DNA of 64,000 nucleotides from an uncultured Stenotrophomonas sp. (GTDB lineage Bacteria > Pseudomonadota > Gammaproteobacteria > Xanthomonadales > Xanthomonadaceae): positions 248,001 to 312,000 of the forward strand of contig FLTS01000001.1 of assembly GCA_900078405.1 (NCBI GenBank), in the 5' to 3' direction. Positions 38,655-47,614 of this stretch are shown here, one piece after another. A program made the translations under genes and the position numbers. The notes below the pieces were generated by a model, which did not search any database, had not been told where the DNA came from, and saw nothing but the letters and a program-made list of their open reading frames with translations. Position 1 is the first letter of the stretch. Every line of letters begins with the position of its first letter.

Positions 38655-39619
38655 ATGGAATTCAAGGATTACTACGCGACGCTGGGCGTCGAACCCACGG
38701 CCGGCGACGCCGAGATCAAGACTGCCTACCGGCGGCTGGCGCGCAAGTACCACCCGGACGTGAGCAAGGAAGCCGGCGCCGAGGAACAGTTCAAGGCGGT
38801 CAACGAAGCCTACGAGGCGTTGCGCGACCCGGCCAAGCGCCAGGCCTACGACCAGCTGCGCGCGCGCGGCTACCGGCCGGGCGAGGAGTTCCAGGCGCCG
38901 CCCGATTTCGGCGGCGGGCAGGGCTTCGATTTCGAGGAGGTGTTCGGCGGTGGTGGCGCCGGCGGCGGTTTCAGCGACTTCTTCGAGAGCCTGTTCGCGC
39001 GCCAGCGTGGCGGCCGTGCGCGGAGCGGTTTCGACGGTTTCGGTGGCAGCGCCGGCCCGCAGCCGCCGCGCGACACCCGCGCCAAGCTGTCGGTGCCGCT
39101 GGAAGCGGCCTACGCAGGCGACTCACTGCGCATCAATGTCGATGGCCGCCAACTGGACGTGCGCGTGCCCAAGGGCATCCGCCCGGGGCAGGTGATCCGG
39201 CTGGCCGGGCAGGGCAGTGGCGGCGGCAACCTGATGCTGGAAGTGGAATACGCCGCGCACCCGCAATTCGAGGTCGATGGCCGCAACATCCTTTACACCC
39301 TGCAGGTGACGCCGTGGCAGGCGGCACTGGGCACCGGCATCAGCGTGCCGACCCTGGGCGGGGCGGTCGAACTGAAGGTGCCGGCCGACTCGGACAGCGG
39401 CCGCAAGCTGCGCCTGCGCGGCCGCGGCCTTCGTGACGCAGTGCCGGAATGATCCAGTACCTCGGGTCCCCAGCCTTGCGCCTGCGCGGCCGCGGCCTGC
39501 CGGGCAAACCCGATGGCGACCAGATCGTCGAACTGGAGGTCGTCGCGCCGGTGGCGACCAACGAGGCCCAGCAGAAAGCCTACCGCGCGCTGGCCAAGGC
39601 TTTCGGCGAGAAGGTGTAG
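38655..39619 (+). pseudogene. CbpA-type DnaJ co-chaperone, interrupted by a 68-nt insertion
   Basis: ATG 38655 encodes a J-domain: [20 protein letters not shown], with the HPD motif in [10 protein letters not shown] Gly/Phe-rich linker ([16 protein letters not shown]) and the C-terminal substrate-binding domain follow, with no zinc-finger region, as in CbpA and DnaJ class B proteins. After [10 protein letters not shown] the frame ends at 39450-39452 in a 68-nt insertion. The true end (GKPDGDQIVELEVVAP to 39619) lies downstream in another frame. Excision gives a 298-residue protein. CbpA works with DnaK. The TAG stop lies in a GTAG repeat. Confidence 0.88.
39409..39498. repeat. Insertion with 22-bp direct repeats inside the cbpA-like gene
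   Basis: An exact 22-nt repeat occurs at 39409-39430 and 39477-39498. The 46-nt insert between them does not fold on itself and does not resemble the gene. Unlike the prp inserts, its source is unknown. Confidence 0.85.
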
Positions 39620-39754
39620 GCCGGGCTACGGCCCCGACGGCGATGGACGTGAAGCGTCGGGGGCGTAGCCCCGACCTGCGGCTTCGTAGGTGCGGGGTTT
39701 GCCCCGCACGGGGCTTTCCCGGGAAAGCTTCATGCGGGGCAAGCCCGCATCTAC
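39616..39754. repeat. Two adjacent GTAG-type palindromic repeats
   Basis: The first begins with GTAG at 39616-39619, which also supplies the cbpA-like stop codon, and its partner arm ends near 39676. The second runs from GTAG 39686-39689 to CTAC 39751-39754. They fill the gap to the converging pilH gene and may terminate both transcripts. Confidence 0.75.
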
Positions 39755-39776
39755 GGAATCGGCCCGTCGGTACGGG

Positions 39777-40160
39777 TCAGGCGGCAGGCGGTTCGCCGCC
39801 CTCGAACACCCGCGCGATCACCTCGGACAGGTCGTCCTCGGAGAACGGTTTGGTGATGTAGGCCTTGGCCCCCTGGCGCATGCCCCACAGGCGGTCGGTG
39901 TCCTGGTCCTTGGTGGTCACCAGCACCACCGGGATGTGGGTGGTACTGGCCTCGCGCTTGAGCGTGCGCGTGGCCTGGAAACCGTTGAGGTTGGGCATCA
40001 CCACGTCCATCAGCACCAGGTCGGGCAGCACCGCCTTGGCGGCCTCCACGCCGGCCGCGCCATCGGTGGCGGTGAAGGTTTCATGCCCCAGTTTTTCGAC
40101 GATGCGCTGGATGCCCAGCAGTTGCGATGGCGAATCATCGACGATCAGGATGCGTGCCAT
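39777..40160 (-). CDS. pilH: PilH-like response regulator for twitching motility
   Basis: The 127-residue product is a single receiver domain. ILIVDDSPSQLLG carries the acidic pair, DLVLMDVVMPNLNGFQATR the phospho-acceptor Asp, VVLVTTKDQDTDRLWGMRQGA the Thr switch, and YITKPF the conserved Lys. The VTTKDQ-D-WG-RQGA stretch is characteristic of PilH, which acts in the Pil-Chp chemosensory system controlling type IV pili. ATG 40160 is chosen over an upstream in-frame start. No other pil genes are near, which is common for this gene. Confidence 0.8.
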   Translation of the reverse strand: MARILIVDDSPSQLLGIQRIVEKLGHETFTATDGAAGVEAAKAVLPDLVLMDVVMPNLNGFQATRTLKREASTTHIPVVLVTTKDQDTDRLWGMRQGAKAYITKPFSEDDLSEVIARVFEGGEPPAA

Positions 40161-40256
40161 GCGTCTCCCCAAGAATTCTTCCCCAAGAATCCGGCCAGTG
40201 TAGGCTGCCGCCACGGCGGCGTGAAGACGGTTGCGTCACGCTGCGTGCAACCGGGT

Positions 40257-41252
40257 TCAGTCGATCCTGACCACGGTGCGGCCGAACGACTGCCCGGCCA
40301 GCATCGCGGCGAACACGTCCGGCAGCTCGGCCAGCCCGACCTCGCGGGTGCAGATGGTGTCCAGGTGGCGCGGCTTCCAGTCATCACCCAGGTGCCGCCA
40401 GACCTCCTCGCGCACGTCGCGTGCGGTGCCGGCCGAGGCCACGCCCAGCAGCGACACGCCGCGGATGATGAATGGCATCACCGTCATGTCCAGCTGCGCG
40501 CTGGCGGCCAGCCCGGCCGAGGCGACATTGCCGTAGGGCGCGGTCTGCGCCAGCAGGCTGGTCAGCATCGGCCCGCCGACGTTGTCCAGGCCGCCGCCGA
40601 AGCGCGCCGACTCCATCGGCCGGGTGGTGGCCAGTGCCTCGCGGCTCAGCACCTGGCTGGCGCCCAGCGTGGTCAGATAGTCCCCGGCTTCGGCCTTGCC
40701 GCTGATCGCATGCACCTCGAAGCCGGCGCGGCTGAAGATGTCCACCGCCAGCGAGCCGACCCCGCCGGTGGCGCCGGTGACCGCCAGCGGGCCGAGGCCG
40801 GGTACCTGCCGATTCTCGGTCATGCGCAGCAGCGCCAGCGCCGCGGTGAAGCCGGCGGTGCCCAGTACCATTGCTTCGCGCAGCGACAGCCCGGCCGGCA
40901 GCGGGATGACCCACTTCGCTTCCAGCCGCACGTATTGGCTGTAGCCGCCGTCGCGGGTCTCGCTCAGGCCGCAGCCGGTGACCAGCACCGCGTCGCCCTC
41001 GCGGAATGCCGGGTCGGCCGAGGCGACCACTTCGCCGGCCACGTCGATGCCGCCCACCAGTGGGAAACGGCGCAGAATCTTGCCCTGGCCGGTGCCAGCC
41101 AGCGCATCCTTGTAGTTCACCGACGACCAGCGCGCCCGCACCACCACCTCGCCGGGGCCGAGCTGGTCCAGCGTGATCTGCTCGATGCCGCTGCGGTAGC
41201 CGTCGTCGTCGTTGTGGATGCGGAAGGCGGGAAAGGGCGTGGTGGCGGTCAT
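40257..41252 (-). CDS. YhdH/AcuI-family NADPH-dependent oxidoreductase
   Basis: The 331-residue product is a zinc-free medium-chain dehydrogenase. WSSVNYKDALAGTGQGKI and PLVGGIDVAGEVV form the catalytic lobe, and VTGATGGVGSLAVDI is the nucleotide-binding motif. ACRYLYL-CoA reductases of the AcuI/YhdH type reduce acrylyl-CoA to propionyl-CoA. That would feed the methylcitrate cycle, but the gene is 10 kb from the prp cluster and the link is only inferred. The start ATG 41252 is standard. It is divergent from hflK. Confidence 0.88.
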   Translation of the reverse strand: MTATTPFPAFRIHNDDDGYRSGIEQITLDQLGPGEVVVRARWSSVNYKDALAGTGQGKILRRFPLVGGIDVAGEVVASADPAFREGDAVLVTGCGLSETRDGGYSQYVRLEAKWVIPLPAGLSLREAMVLGTAGFTAALALLRMTENRQVPGLGPLAVTGATGGVGSLAVDIFSRAGFEVHAISGKAEAGDYLTTLGASQVLSREALATTRPMESARFGGGLDNVGGPMLTSLLAQTAPYGNVASAGLAASAQLDMTVMPFIIRGVSLLGVASAGTARDVREEVWRHLGDDWKPRHLDTICTREVGLAELPDVFAAMLAGQSFGRTVVRID

Positions 41253-41383
41253 GGCATTGCCTGCGCGGAAGCGGGCCGCTCAAGATAGCCGTTGCGAAAC
41301 GGCAGGTCTTGCCCCATCTAGTAGAATCGGGATTCGATTGATGGCCGGCTGTCCCGCACCCGGCCCTGACAGATGGAGCATGC

Positions 41384-42493
41384 ATGGCCTGGAACACACC
41401 TGGCGGCAATGGCAAAGACGGCCCCGCCGACAACCGGCGCGGCGCGCGCCGGCCACGAGGCGGCAATGGTGGCGGATGGGGCGGCCTGCCCGGCCCGTTG
41501 CGCGACCTGTTCGACGGCGGCGTATGGCGCTGGGTGCTGGTGGCGCTGGCGCTGCTGGTGCTGCTCTCCAGCTTCCAGCTGGTCGGCGAACAGCAGCGCG
41601 GCGTGGTGCTGCGCTTTGGCCAGTTCTCGCGCATCCTGCAGCCGGGCCCGAATTTCAAGCTGCCATGGCCGATCGAGTCGGTGACCAAGGTCAATGCCAC
41701 CCAGATCAAGACCTTCAGCAGCAACGTGCCGGTGCTCACCCGCGACGAGAACATCGTCAACGTGGCGCTGAACGTGCAGTACCGGGTGGACGAGCCGCGC
41801 CTGTACCTGTTCGGTTCGGTCGATGCCGACCAGGTGCTGGAACAGTCGGCGCAGAGCGCGGTGCGTGAACAGGTGGGCCGTGCCGACCTCAATGCCGTGC
41901 TGAACAATCGCGGCCCGCTGGCCTCCGCCGCCGAGCAGCGCCTGCAGGCTTCGCTGGAGGCCTACCGCACCGGCCTGTCGGTCACCGGCCTGACCCTGCC
42001 CGACGCCCGTCCGCCGGAGGAAGTGAAACCGGCCTTCGACGAGGTCAACGGTGCCCAGCAGGTCAAGGAACGGCTGATCAACGAGGCTCAGGCCTATGCC
42101 GCCAAGGTGGTGCCGGAGGCGCGCGGCCAGGCCTCGCGCACCCGCACCACCGCCGAGGGCTACAAGCAGGCGGTGATCGCCCGCGCCGAGGGTGACGCGA
42201 GCCGCTTCAGCCTGCTGCAGGCCGAGTACAGGAACGCGCCGGAGGTCACCCGCAAGCGGTTGTGGCTGGAAACCGTGCAGCAGGTGCTGGCCGAGAACCG
42301 CAAGGTCATCGGCGGCGATGGCCGCCAGCTGATCTACGTGCCGATGCCGGCCGACGCCGCCAAATCGGGTGGCAACGCGGCGCAGCCCACGCCCGAAGCG
42401 ATGGTGCCGGCGCTGCCCGGCATCACCGACAGTATTCGCAATGCGGACCGCTCGGTCTCGCGCTCGGCAACGCGTCAGGAGGCTGGCCGATGA
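41384..42493 (+). CDS. hflK: FtsH protease modulator HflK
   Basis: HflK is an inner-membrane SPFH-domain protein that forms a large cage with HflC around FtsH. The 369-residue product has a Gly/Arg/Asn-rich N-terminus (MAWNTPGGNGKDGPADNRRG), one membrane helix (WVLVALALLVLLSSFQL), then the prohibitin domain starting VGEQQRGVVLRFGQFSRIL. PNVQYRVDEP-like LNVQYRVDEPRLYLFG and the C-terminal AEGYKQAVIARAEGDASRF are typical. Its stop overlaps the hflC start by four bases (ATGA), so the two are translated together. Confidence 0.93.
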   Translation: MAWNTPGGNGKDGPADNRRGARRPRGGNGGGWGGLPGPLRDLFDGGVWRWVLVALALLVLLSSFQLVGEQQRGVVLRFGQFSRILQPGPNFKLPWPIESVTKVNATQIKTFSSNVPVLTRDENIVNVALNVQYRVDEPRLYLFGSVDADQVLEQSAQSAVREQVGRADLNAVLNNRGPLASAAEQRLQASLEAYRTGLSVTGLTLPDARPPEEVKPAFDEVNGAQQVKERLINEAQAYAAKVVPEARGQASRTRTTAEGYKQAVIARAEGDASRFSLLQAEYRNAPEVTRKRLWLETVQQVLAENRKVIGGDGRQLIYVPMPADAAKSGGNAAQPTPEAMVPALPGITDSIRNADRSVSRSATRQEAGR

Positions 42494-43353
42494 AGAACTC
42501 CCTCGTGATCGGCCTGCTGGTCGTGGTGCTGCTGGGCCTGCTGGGCTCGGTCTACGTGGTGCGCGAGGACCAGACCGCGATGGTCCTGAACCTGGGCAAG
42601 GTGGTGCGCGCGGACCTCAAGCCCGGCCTGCACTTCAAGGTGCCGCTGGTGGAGACGGTGCGCGTGTTCGACCGCCGCTTCCAGGTGCTGGACACCGCCC
42701 CGGCGCGTTACTTCACGGCCGAGCAGAAGGACGTCAGCGTCGATTTCTTCGCCATCGGCCACATCTCCGACGTGCGCGCCTACTACCGCGCCACCGGCGG
42801 CGACCCGCGCGTGGCCAATGCCCGGCTGGCGCCGATCATCACCGACTCGCTGCGCAACCAGATCAACTCGCGCACCCTGCAGCAGCTGGTATCCGGCGAC
42901 CGCAGCGAGTTGATCGCCAACCAGCTCACCGCGATCAACGAGGCGGTGCAGACGCTGGGCATGCAGATCATCGACCTGCGCATCAAGCAGATCGACCTGC
43001 CCACCGACAGCCAGGTCATCACCGACGTCTACGAGCGCATGCGCGCCCAGCGCAAGCAGGAAGCGGCCAAGTTGCGCGCCGAGGGCGAGGAGCAGTCGCT
43101 GACCATCCGCGCCCAGGCCGACCGCGAGAGCACGGTGCTGGTGGCCGAGGCCGAGCGCGATGCGCAGCAGCTGCGTGGCGAGGGCGATGCGAAGGCCACG
43201 GCGATCTACGGCAAGGCCGGCTCGGCCGACCCGGCGTTCTACGCGTTCTATCGGAGTCTGGAGGCCTACCGCGGCTCGATGACCGATGGCAATGGCGTGA
43301 TCGTGCTCGACAAGGACGACCCGTTCCTGCAGTACCTGAAGAACGACCGCTGA
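42490..43353 (+). CDS. hflC: FtsH protease modulator HflC
   Basis: The 287-residue product begins with a membrane helix (LVIGLLVVVLLGLLGSVYVV), followed by the SPFH domain (EDQTAMVLNLGKVV, GLHFKVPLVETVRVFDRR) and a long helical region (YERMRAQRKQEAAKLRAEGE, SLTIRAQADREST) typical of HflC. ATG 42490 overlaps the hflK stop. In many Proteobacteria an hfq-hflX-hflKC-purA series occurs, but here the neighbours differ, since a convergent exoD gene follows. Confidence 0.93.
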   Translation: MKNSLVIGLLVVVLLGLLGSVYVVREDQTAMVLNLGKVVRADLKPGLHFKVPLVETVRVFDRRFQVLDTAPARYFTAEQKDVSVDFFAIGHISDVRAYYRATGGDPRVANARLAPIITDSLRNQINSRTLQQLVSGDRSELIANQLTAINEAVQTLGMQIIDLRIKQIDLPTDSQVITDVYERMRAQRKQEAAKLRAEGEEQSLTIRAQADRESTVLVAEAERDAQQLRGEGDAKATAIYGKAGSADPAFYAFYRSLEAYRGSMTDGNGVIVLDKDDPFLQYLKNDR

Positions 43354-43406
43354 GGCCAGCGGCAGGGGCGCACCCGCTGCGCTCCTGCCCCGGATGCCCG
43401 GATGCG

Positions 43407-44060
43407 TCAGCCGCCACTCCAGCGCTGGACCAGCGCCGAGAGCTGGCCCAGCAACTGCCCCGAGCCGAGGCCGAAGAAAACCGCCGCGGCGATGCCGGCG
43501 AGCCAGTTGAACAGCATCAGCACGCCGTCGCGCTCGATCAGCGCCAGTGCGAACAGCAGCAGCTGGAAGCCGAACAGGTAGTTGGTGAAGGGGATCGGCA
43601 GCGACAGCAGCACGCCGACCAGTAGCAACAGCGCGCCACCGAACAGGCGTGCCGGCAGCGGGCACACCAGCGCCGGCAGGCGTGGCTTGAGCAGGCGGTC
43701 CAGCAGCCGCAGCGGGCGGTCGATCCGGCTCAGGAAGCGCTGCATGGTGCCGCGCTTGGGCCCGCGCCGGGCGATGAAGCCGGGCACCCACGGGCGCGAC
43801 AGCCCGCACATCATCTGCGCGCCGATCAGCAGCACCAGCGGGCCGCTGACCGCACCGCCGATGCCGGGGATCGGGATGAACGCGGGCAGGATGGCGATGA
43901 ACAGGAACACGCCGAACGCGCCTTCGCGCAGGCCATGCAGGATCTGCCCCAGCGGCTGGTGCTGCTCCGGGTCGCCGTGCTCGAACATCGCCAGCAGCGT
44001 GCGGATACCCTCGTTGCGGTAGCGGCCGGCATCGCCTTGCGGCTCAGTCGACGATGTCAT
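43407..44060 (-). CDS. ExoD family membrane protein
   Basis: The 217-residue product has four or five hydrophobic segments, including FGVFLFIAILPAFIPIPGIG and a repeated GALLLLVGVLLSLPIPFTN with the conserved PIP motif that marks ExoD proteins. ExoD was linked to exopolysaccharide production in rhizobia, but its biochemical role is unclear. ATG 44060 overlaps the stop of the upstream CNNM gene (44044), so the pair is likely one operon. Confidence 0.85.
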   Translation of the reverse strand: MTSSTEPQGDAGRYRNEGIRTLLAMFEHGDPEQHQPLGQILHGLREGAFGVFLFIAILPAFIPIPGIGGAVSGPLVLLIGAQMMCGLSRPWVPGFIARRGPKRGTMQRFLSRIDRPLRLLDRLLKPRLPALVCPLPARLFGGALLLLVGVLLSLPIPFTNYLFGFQLLLFALALIERDGVLMLFNWLAGIAAAVFFGLGSGQLLGQLSALVQRWSGG

Positions 44061-45357
44061 CGGTGTCTTCTTCCGGCAGCCTGCGCAGCAGCAGCTTGTC
44101 GATGCGGGCGCCGTCCAGGTCGACGATCTCGATGCGCCAGCCGGCCCAGTCGAAGTATTCGCCGGCGCGCGGGATACGGCCGAAGCTGTGCATGCACATG
44201 CCGGCCAGGGTGTAGTAATCGCCTTCCTCGGCGTCGGGCAGCTCGGCGCCTTCCATCAGCTCGCGCAGGTCGTCGACCGGCAGCGAACCATCCACCAGCA
44301 GCGAGCCGTCCTCGCGGGTGACCACCAGCGCGTCCTCGTCGGTGTTCTCCACCGCCTGCAGGCGGCCGACCACCGCGCCCATCAGGTCGCTGATCGTCAC
44401 CAGGCCCTGGATCTCGCCGTATTCGTCCACCACCAGCGCCATCGACTGGTGTTCCTCGCGGAAGATTTCCAGCAGCTTCATCGCATGGGTGGATTCGGAG
44501 ACGTACAGGGTCTCGCGCAGGGCGGCGAACATCGATGGCCCGATGCCGTCCAGCCCGTGCGTGACCAGCGTCTTCACCTCGAGGATGCCGGCGATGTCCT
44601 GGTCGTTGCCGCGGTACACCGGGTAGCGCGAGAACGCGTGCTCGCGCATGGCTTCTAGGTTCTTCGCCGCATCGGCGGTGGTGTCGAGCCAGGCGATGCG
44701 GTTGCGCGGGGTCATCAGGCTGTCGGCGGTGCGGTCACCCAGGCGCATGACCCGGTTCATCATGTCGCGCTCGTGGCTGTCGATCACGCCGGCCTCGTGG
44801 CTCTCGGCCACCAGCATGCGGATCTCTTCTTCGCTGACCGAGGCCGATTCGCTGCGGCCCAGCCCCAGCAGGCGCAGCATCAACTGGGTGGAGCGCGACA
44901 GCAGCCACACGCCGGGTGCGGCGATGCGTGCCAGCCAGCCCATCGGCACCGCGACCACGCCGGCAATATCCTCCGAACGGGTGATTGCCAGTCGTTTTGG
45001 CAGTAGTTCGCCGAAGATAAGTGTCAGGTAGGTGATGAATGCCACCGCCAGCACCTTGCCGGTGGCATCGGCATAGGCGAAGCCGGGCGCCACCTGGCGC
45101 AGCCACTCGGCGATATGCAGGCCGATGGATTCGCCGCCGTAGACGCCGGTGAGGATGCCGATCAGGGTGATGCCGATCTGCACCGTGGACAGGAAGTTCT
45201 CCGGGCGCTCGGACAGCGCCAGCGCGCGCGCGGCACGCTTGCTGGAGGCGGCCATCTGCTTGAGCCGGCTCTTGCGCGAGGTCATGACCGACATCTCGGA
45301 CATGGCGAAGAAGCCGTTGAGCAGGATCAGGGCGAGGACGATCAGGAACTCAAGCAC
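44044..45357 (-). CDS. CNNM/CorC-type (DUF21-CBS) transporter-associated protein
   Basis: The 437-residue product has a DUF21 transmembrane domain (LIVLALILLNGFFAMSEMSV, then FLSTVQIGITLIGILTGVYG and LTLIFGELLPKRLAITR), a cytoplasmic CBS pair (MTPRNRIAWLD, and MALVVDEYGEIQGLVTISDL) and a C-terminal CorC_HlyC domain (RELMEGAELPD, YYTLAGMCMHSFGRIP). Bacterial CNNM proteins export or protect against magnesium, and the older name hemolysin is misleading. ATG 45357 is standard. About 270 bp upstream hold only promoters. Confidence 0.9.
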   Translation of the reverse strand: MLEFLIVLALILLNGFFAMSEMSVMTSRKSRLKQMAASSKRAARALALSERPENFLSTVQIGITLIGILTGVYGGESIGLHIAEWLRQVAPGFAYADATGKVLAVAFITYLTLIFGELLPKRLAITRSEDIAGVVAVPMGWLARIAAPGVWLLSRSTQLMLRLLGLGRSESASVSEEEIRMLVAESHEAGVIDSHERDMMNRVMRLGDRTADSLMTPRNRIAWLDTTADAAKNLEAMREHAFSRYPVYRGNDQDIAGILEVKTLVTHGLDGIGPSMFAALRETLYVSESTHAMKLLEIFREEHQSMALVVDEYGEIQGLVTISDLMGAVVGRLQAVENTDEDALVVTREDGSLLVDGSLPVDDLRELMEGAELPDAEEGDYYTLAGMCMHSFGRIPRAGEYFDWAGWRIEIVDLDGARIDKLLLRRLPEEDTDDIVD

Positions 45358-45630
45358 GGGTCACTCCCCGGGTTGGTGGCGGGGAGGGGAAAGACTGGCG
45401 CGGGCGGCAGGTACCGGCAAACGGGGCCTGGCGCGGCGGCGGGGGGTAAGGGTCGTCGTCCATAGGCTGCGCCGCACGGGCGCCGGCGCATCTTAGCAAA
45501 CCGTCGTGAGGGACCGGTAACCGCCCATTCATGTGGACGGTGAAGGGACGCCGGGAATACCCGAGCGGTCATTCAGCCGTCATAATTCCCCCTTGATGCC
45601 GCCCCCTCCGCGACGGCGAACAGGTTCCCC

Positions 45631-46257
45631 ATGTTTTCATTGCAGACGATCTTCGGCTCCGGCAAGCAGTTCTATACCTATCTCGACGAGGCCGCGCAGG
45701 CCGCCGCCGACGGCGCCAGGGCGCTGCATACGATGATGCGTGAGGCCGACCGCCAGCCGGCACTGGACGCGTTCAAGCTGGCCCGCCTGCGCGAGCGCGC
45801 GGCCTCGGACAAGATCAGCCAGGCGCTGGTGGACAGCTTCATGACCCCGATCGAGCGCGAGGACATCGAAGCGCTGGGCTCGGCGCTGTACAAGATCCCC
45901 AAGCAGATCGAGAAGTTCGCCGACCGCTACTCGCTGGCCACCCAGCACCTGGCGCAGATCGACTTCGCCCCGCGCGCGGCGATGCTGGAGCAGGCCGCCG
46001 ACGTGGTGGTGGAGATGGTCAAGGACCTGCGCCACATGAACATCGACCGCATGACGGCGATGAACGAGAAGCTGCGCGCGCTGGAGAACGAAGCCGACCG
46101 GCTGATGCTGGAGCTGTACCGGGAAATCTATTCCGGGCGGCTGGACCACTTGCAGATGTTCCTGCTCAAGGAGTTCTTCGAGATCCTGGAAAAGGCCATC
46201 GACCGCTGCCGCGAGGCCGGCGTGGTGGTCTACCAGATCGTGTTGAAGAATTCGTGA
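45631..46257 (+). CDS. DUF47 (PhoU-like) phosphate transport regulator
   Basis: The 208-residue product is an all-helical protein of the DUF47/TIGR00153 family: MFSLQTIFGSGKQFYTYLDE at the start, DSFMTPIEREDIEALGSALY with the conserved E-D metal-site pair, and EKAIDRCREAGVVVYQIVLK at the end. DUF47 proteins resemble PhoU and usually stand before a Pit-type phosphate transporter, as here, and control its activity. It starts at ATG 45631 and is 142 bp upstream of pit. That gap has a short palindrome (gcccccttgactcaaggggg, 46371-46390). Confidence 0.9.
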   Translation: MFSLQTIFGSGKQFYTYLDEAAQAAADGARALHTMMREADRQPALDAFKLARLRERAASDKISQALVDSFMTPIEREDIEALGSALYKIPKQIEKFADRYSLATQHLAQIDFAPRAAMLEQAADVVVEMVKDLRHMNIDRMTAMNEKLRALENEADRLMLELYREIYSGRLDHLQMFLLKEFFEILEKAIDRCREAGVVVYQIVLKNS

Positions 46258-46399
46258 TCGCCATGATGGGGTTCTCGGGCATTTCCGGCTTCGGCGGCAA
46301 GGGCACCGGCTGTGCCGGTACCCGCAGGTCGTACTTCCACATCTCCCGTCCCGCCGCAGGGTGGCGGGCCTGCCCCCTTGACTCAAGGGGGCAATCGCG

Positions 46400-47521
46400 A
46401 TGCTGACATTAGTGCTGGTGGTGGTGCTGGCCGCGCTCGTCTTCGAATTCATCAACGGCTTCCACGACACCGCCAACTCCATCGCTACGGTGGTGGCGAC
46501 CAAGGTGCTCTCGCCCGGTTGGGCGGTGATGCTGGCCGCGGGCATGAACCTGATCGGCGCGCTGACCGGTACCGCGGTGGCGCTGACCATCGCCAACGGC
46601 CTGCTCAACGCCGAAGTGGTCGACGTGACCCCGCAGGTGATCCTGTGCGCGCTGCTCGGCGGCATCGTCTGGAACCTGATCACCTGGTGGAAGGGCCTGC
46701 CGTCCTCGTCCTCGCATGCGCTGATCGGCGGCCTGTGCGGCGCCGGCCTGGCCGCCGCGCACAACAACTGGGACGCGCTGATCTGGTCGCAGAACCTCGG
46801 CAACTGGGCGCAGAACAAGGGCCTGTTGTGGAAGGTGTTCGTGCCGATGTTCACCTCGCCGATCGCCGGTTTCCTGCTCGGCATCGTGGTGATGTGCCTG
46901 CTGTGGGCGATCATCGCCGGCATGGCGCGCGCGGGTGGCGTGTTGCGGCGGCTGGCGCGGCCGCGCTGGGTCAATGCCTTCTTCGGCAAGGCGCAGATCG
47001 CCTCGGCCGCCTACATGGGGTTCGCCCACGGCCACAACGACGCGCAGAAGACGATGGGCATCATCGCCATGACCCTGATCGGCGCCGAGGCCACCGGTGC
47101 GCTGGACGACCTGCCGTCATGGCTGGCGTTCATGCACCCGGACGCGCACGGCGGCGATGGCATCGCCATGTGGATCGTGCTGACCTGCGCGGTGGTGATG
47201 GCTGCCGGCACCGCCTCGGGCGGCTGGAAGATCATCAAGACCCTGGGCCACAAAATGGTCAAGCTGCACCCGATCCACGGCTTCGCCGCGGAAACCAGTT
47301 CGGCCACGATCCTGACCCTGGCCGCGCACTTCGGCATGCCGGTGTCGACCACTCACAGCATCTCCACCGCGATCATGGGCGTGGGCTTCGCCAAGAACCC
47401 CAAGTCGCTGCGCATCGGCGTGATCGAGCGCATCGTCTGGGCATGGATCCTGACCATCCCGGCGGCCGGCGCCTGCGGCTATTTCGCCCTGCGCCTGTTC
47501 GAGATGGCCGGCTGGACCTGA
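46400..47521 (+). CDS. pit: Low-affinity inorganic phosphate transporter, Pit family
   Basis: The 373-residue product has about ten membrane segments. EFINGFHDTANSIATVVATK near residue 15 and AYMGFAHGHNDAQKTMGIIA near residue 210 are the two inverted PD001131 signature repeats of PiT permeases (GFxDxANS and GxNDA). SSSHALIGGLCGAGLA and PVSTTHSISTAIMGVG are the second motif pair. These carry phosphate as a divalent-metal complex with protons. With the DUF47 gene it forms a conserved two-gene unit and is ended by a strong terminator. Confidence 0.93.
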   Translation: MLTLVLVVVLAALVFEFINGFHDTANSIATVVATKVLSPGWAVMLAAGMNLIGALTGTAVALTIANGLLNAEVVDVTPQVILCALLGGIVWNLITWWKGLPSSSSHALIGGLCGAGLAAAHNNWDALIWSQNLGNWAQNKGLLWKVFVPMFTSPIAGFLLGIVVMCLLWAIIAGMARAGGVLRRLARPRWVNAFFGKAQIASAAYMGFAHGHNDAQKTMGIIAMTLIGAEATGALDDLPSWLAFMHPDAHGGDGIAMWIVLTCAVVMAAGTASGGWKIIKTLGHKMVKLHPIHGFAAETSSATILTLAAHFGMPVSTTHSISTAIMGVGFAKNPKSLRIGVIERIVWAWILTIPAAGACGYFALRLFEMAGWT

Positions 47522-47546
47522 CCGCCGGCTACGACGACGCATGAAG

Positions 47547-47574
47547 AAAGGCCCGCCGGAAACGGCGGGCCTTT
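47547..47574 (+). terminator. Strong intrinsic terminator after pit
   Basis: A 12-bp stem (47547-47558 against 47563-47574) with a 4-nt loop, GC-rich and ending in CTTT, lies 26 bp after the pit stop. It is nearly symmetric (AAAGG...CCTTT), so it could serve both pit and the converging S10 peptidase gene. Confidence 0.85.
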
Positions 47575-47614
47575 GCGTTGGGACGGTGGCTGTGACCGGT
47601 GGCCGGCGGATTCC

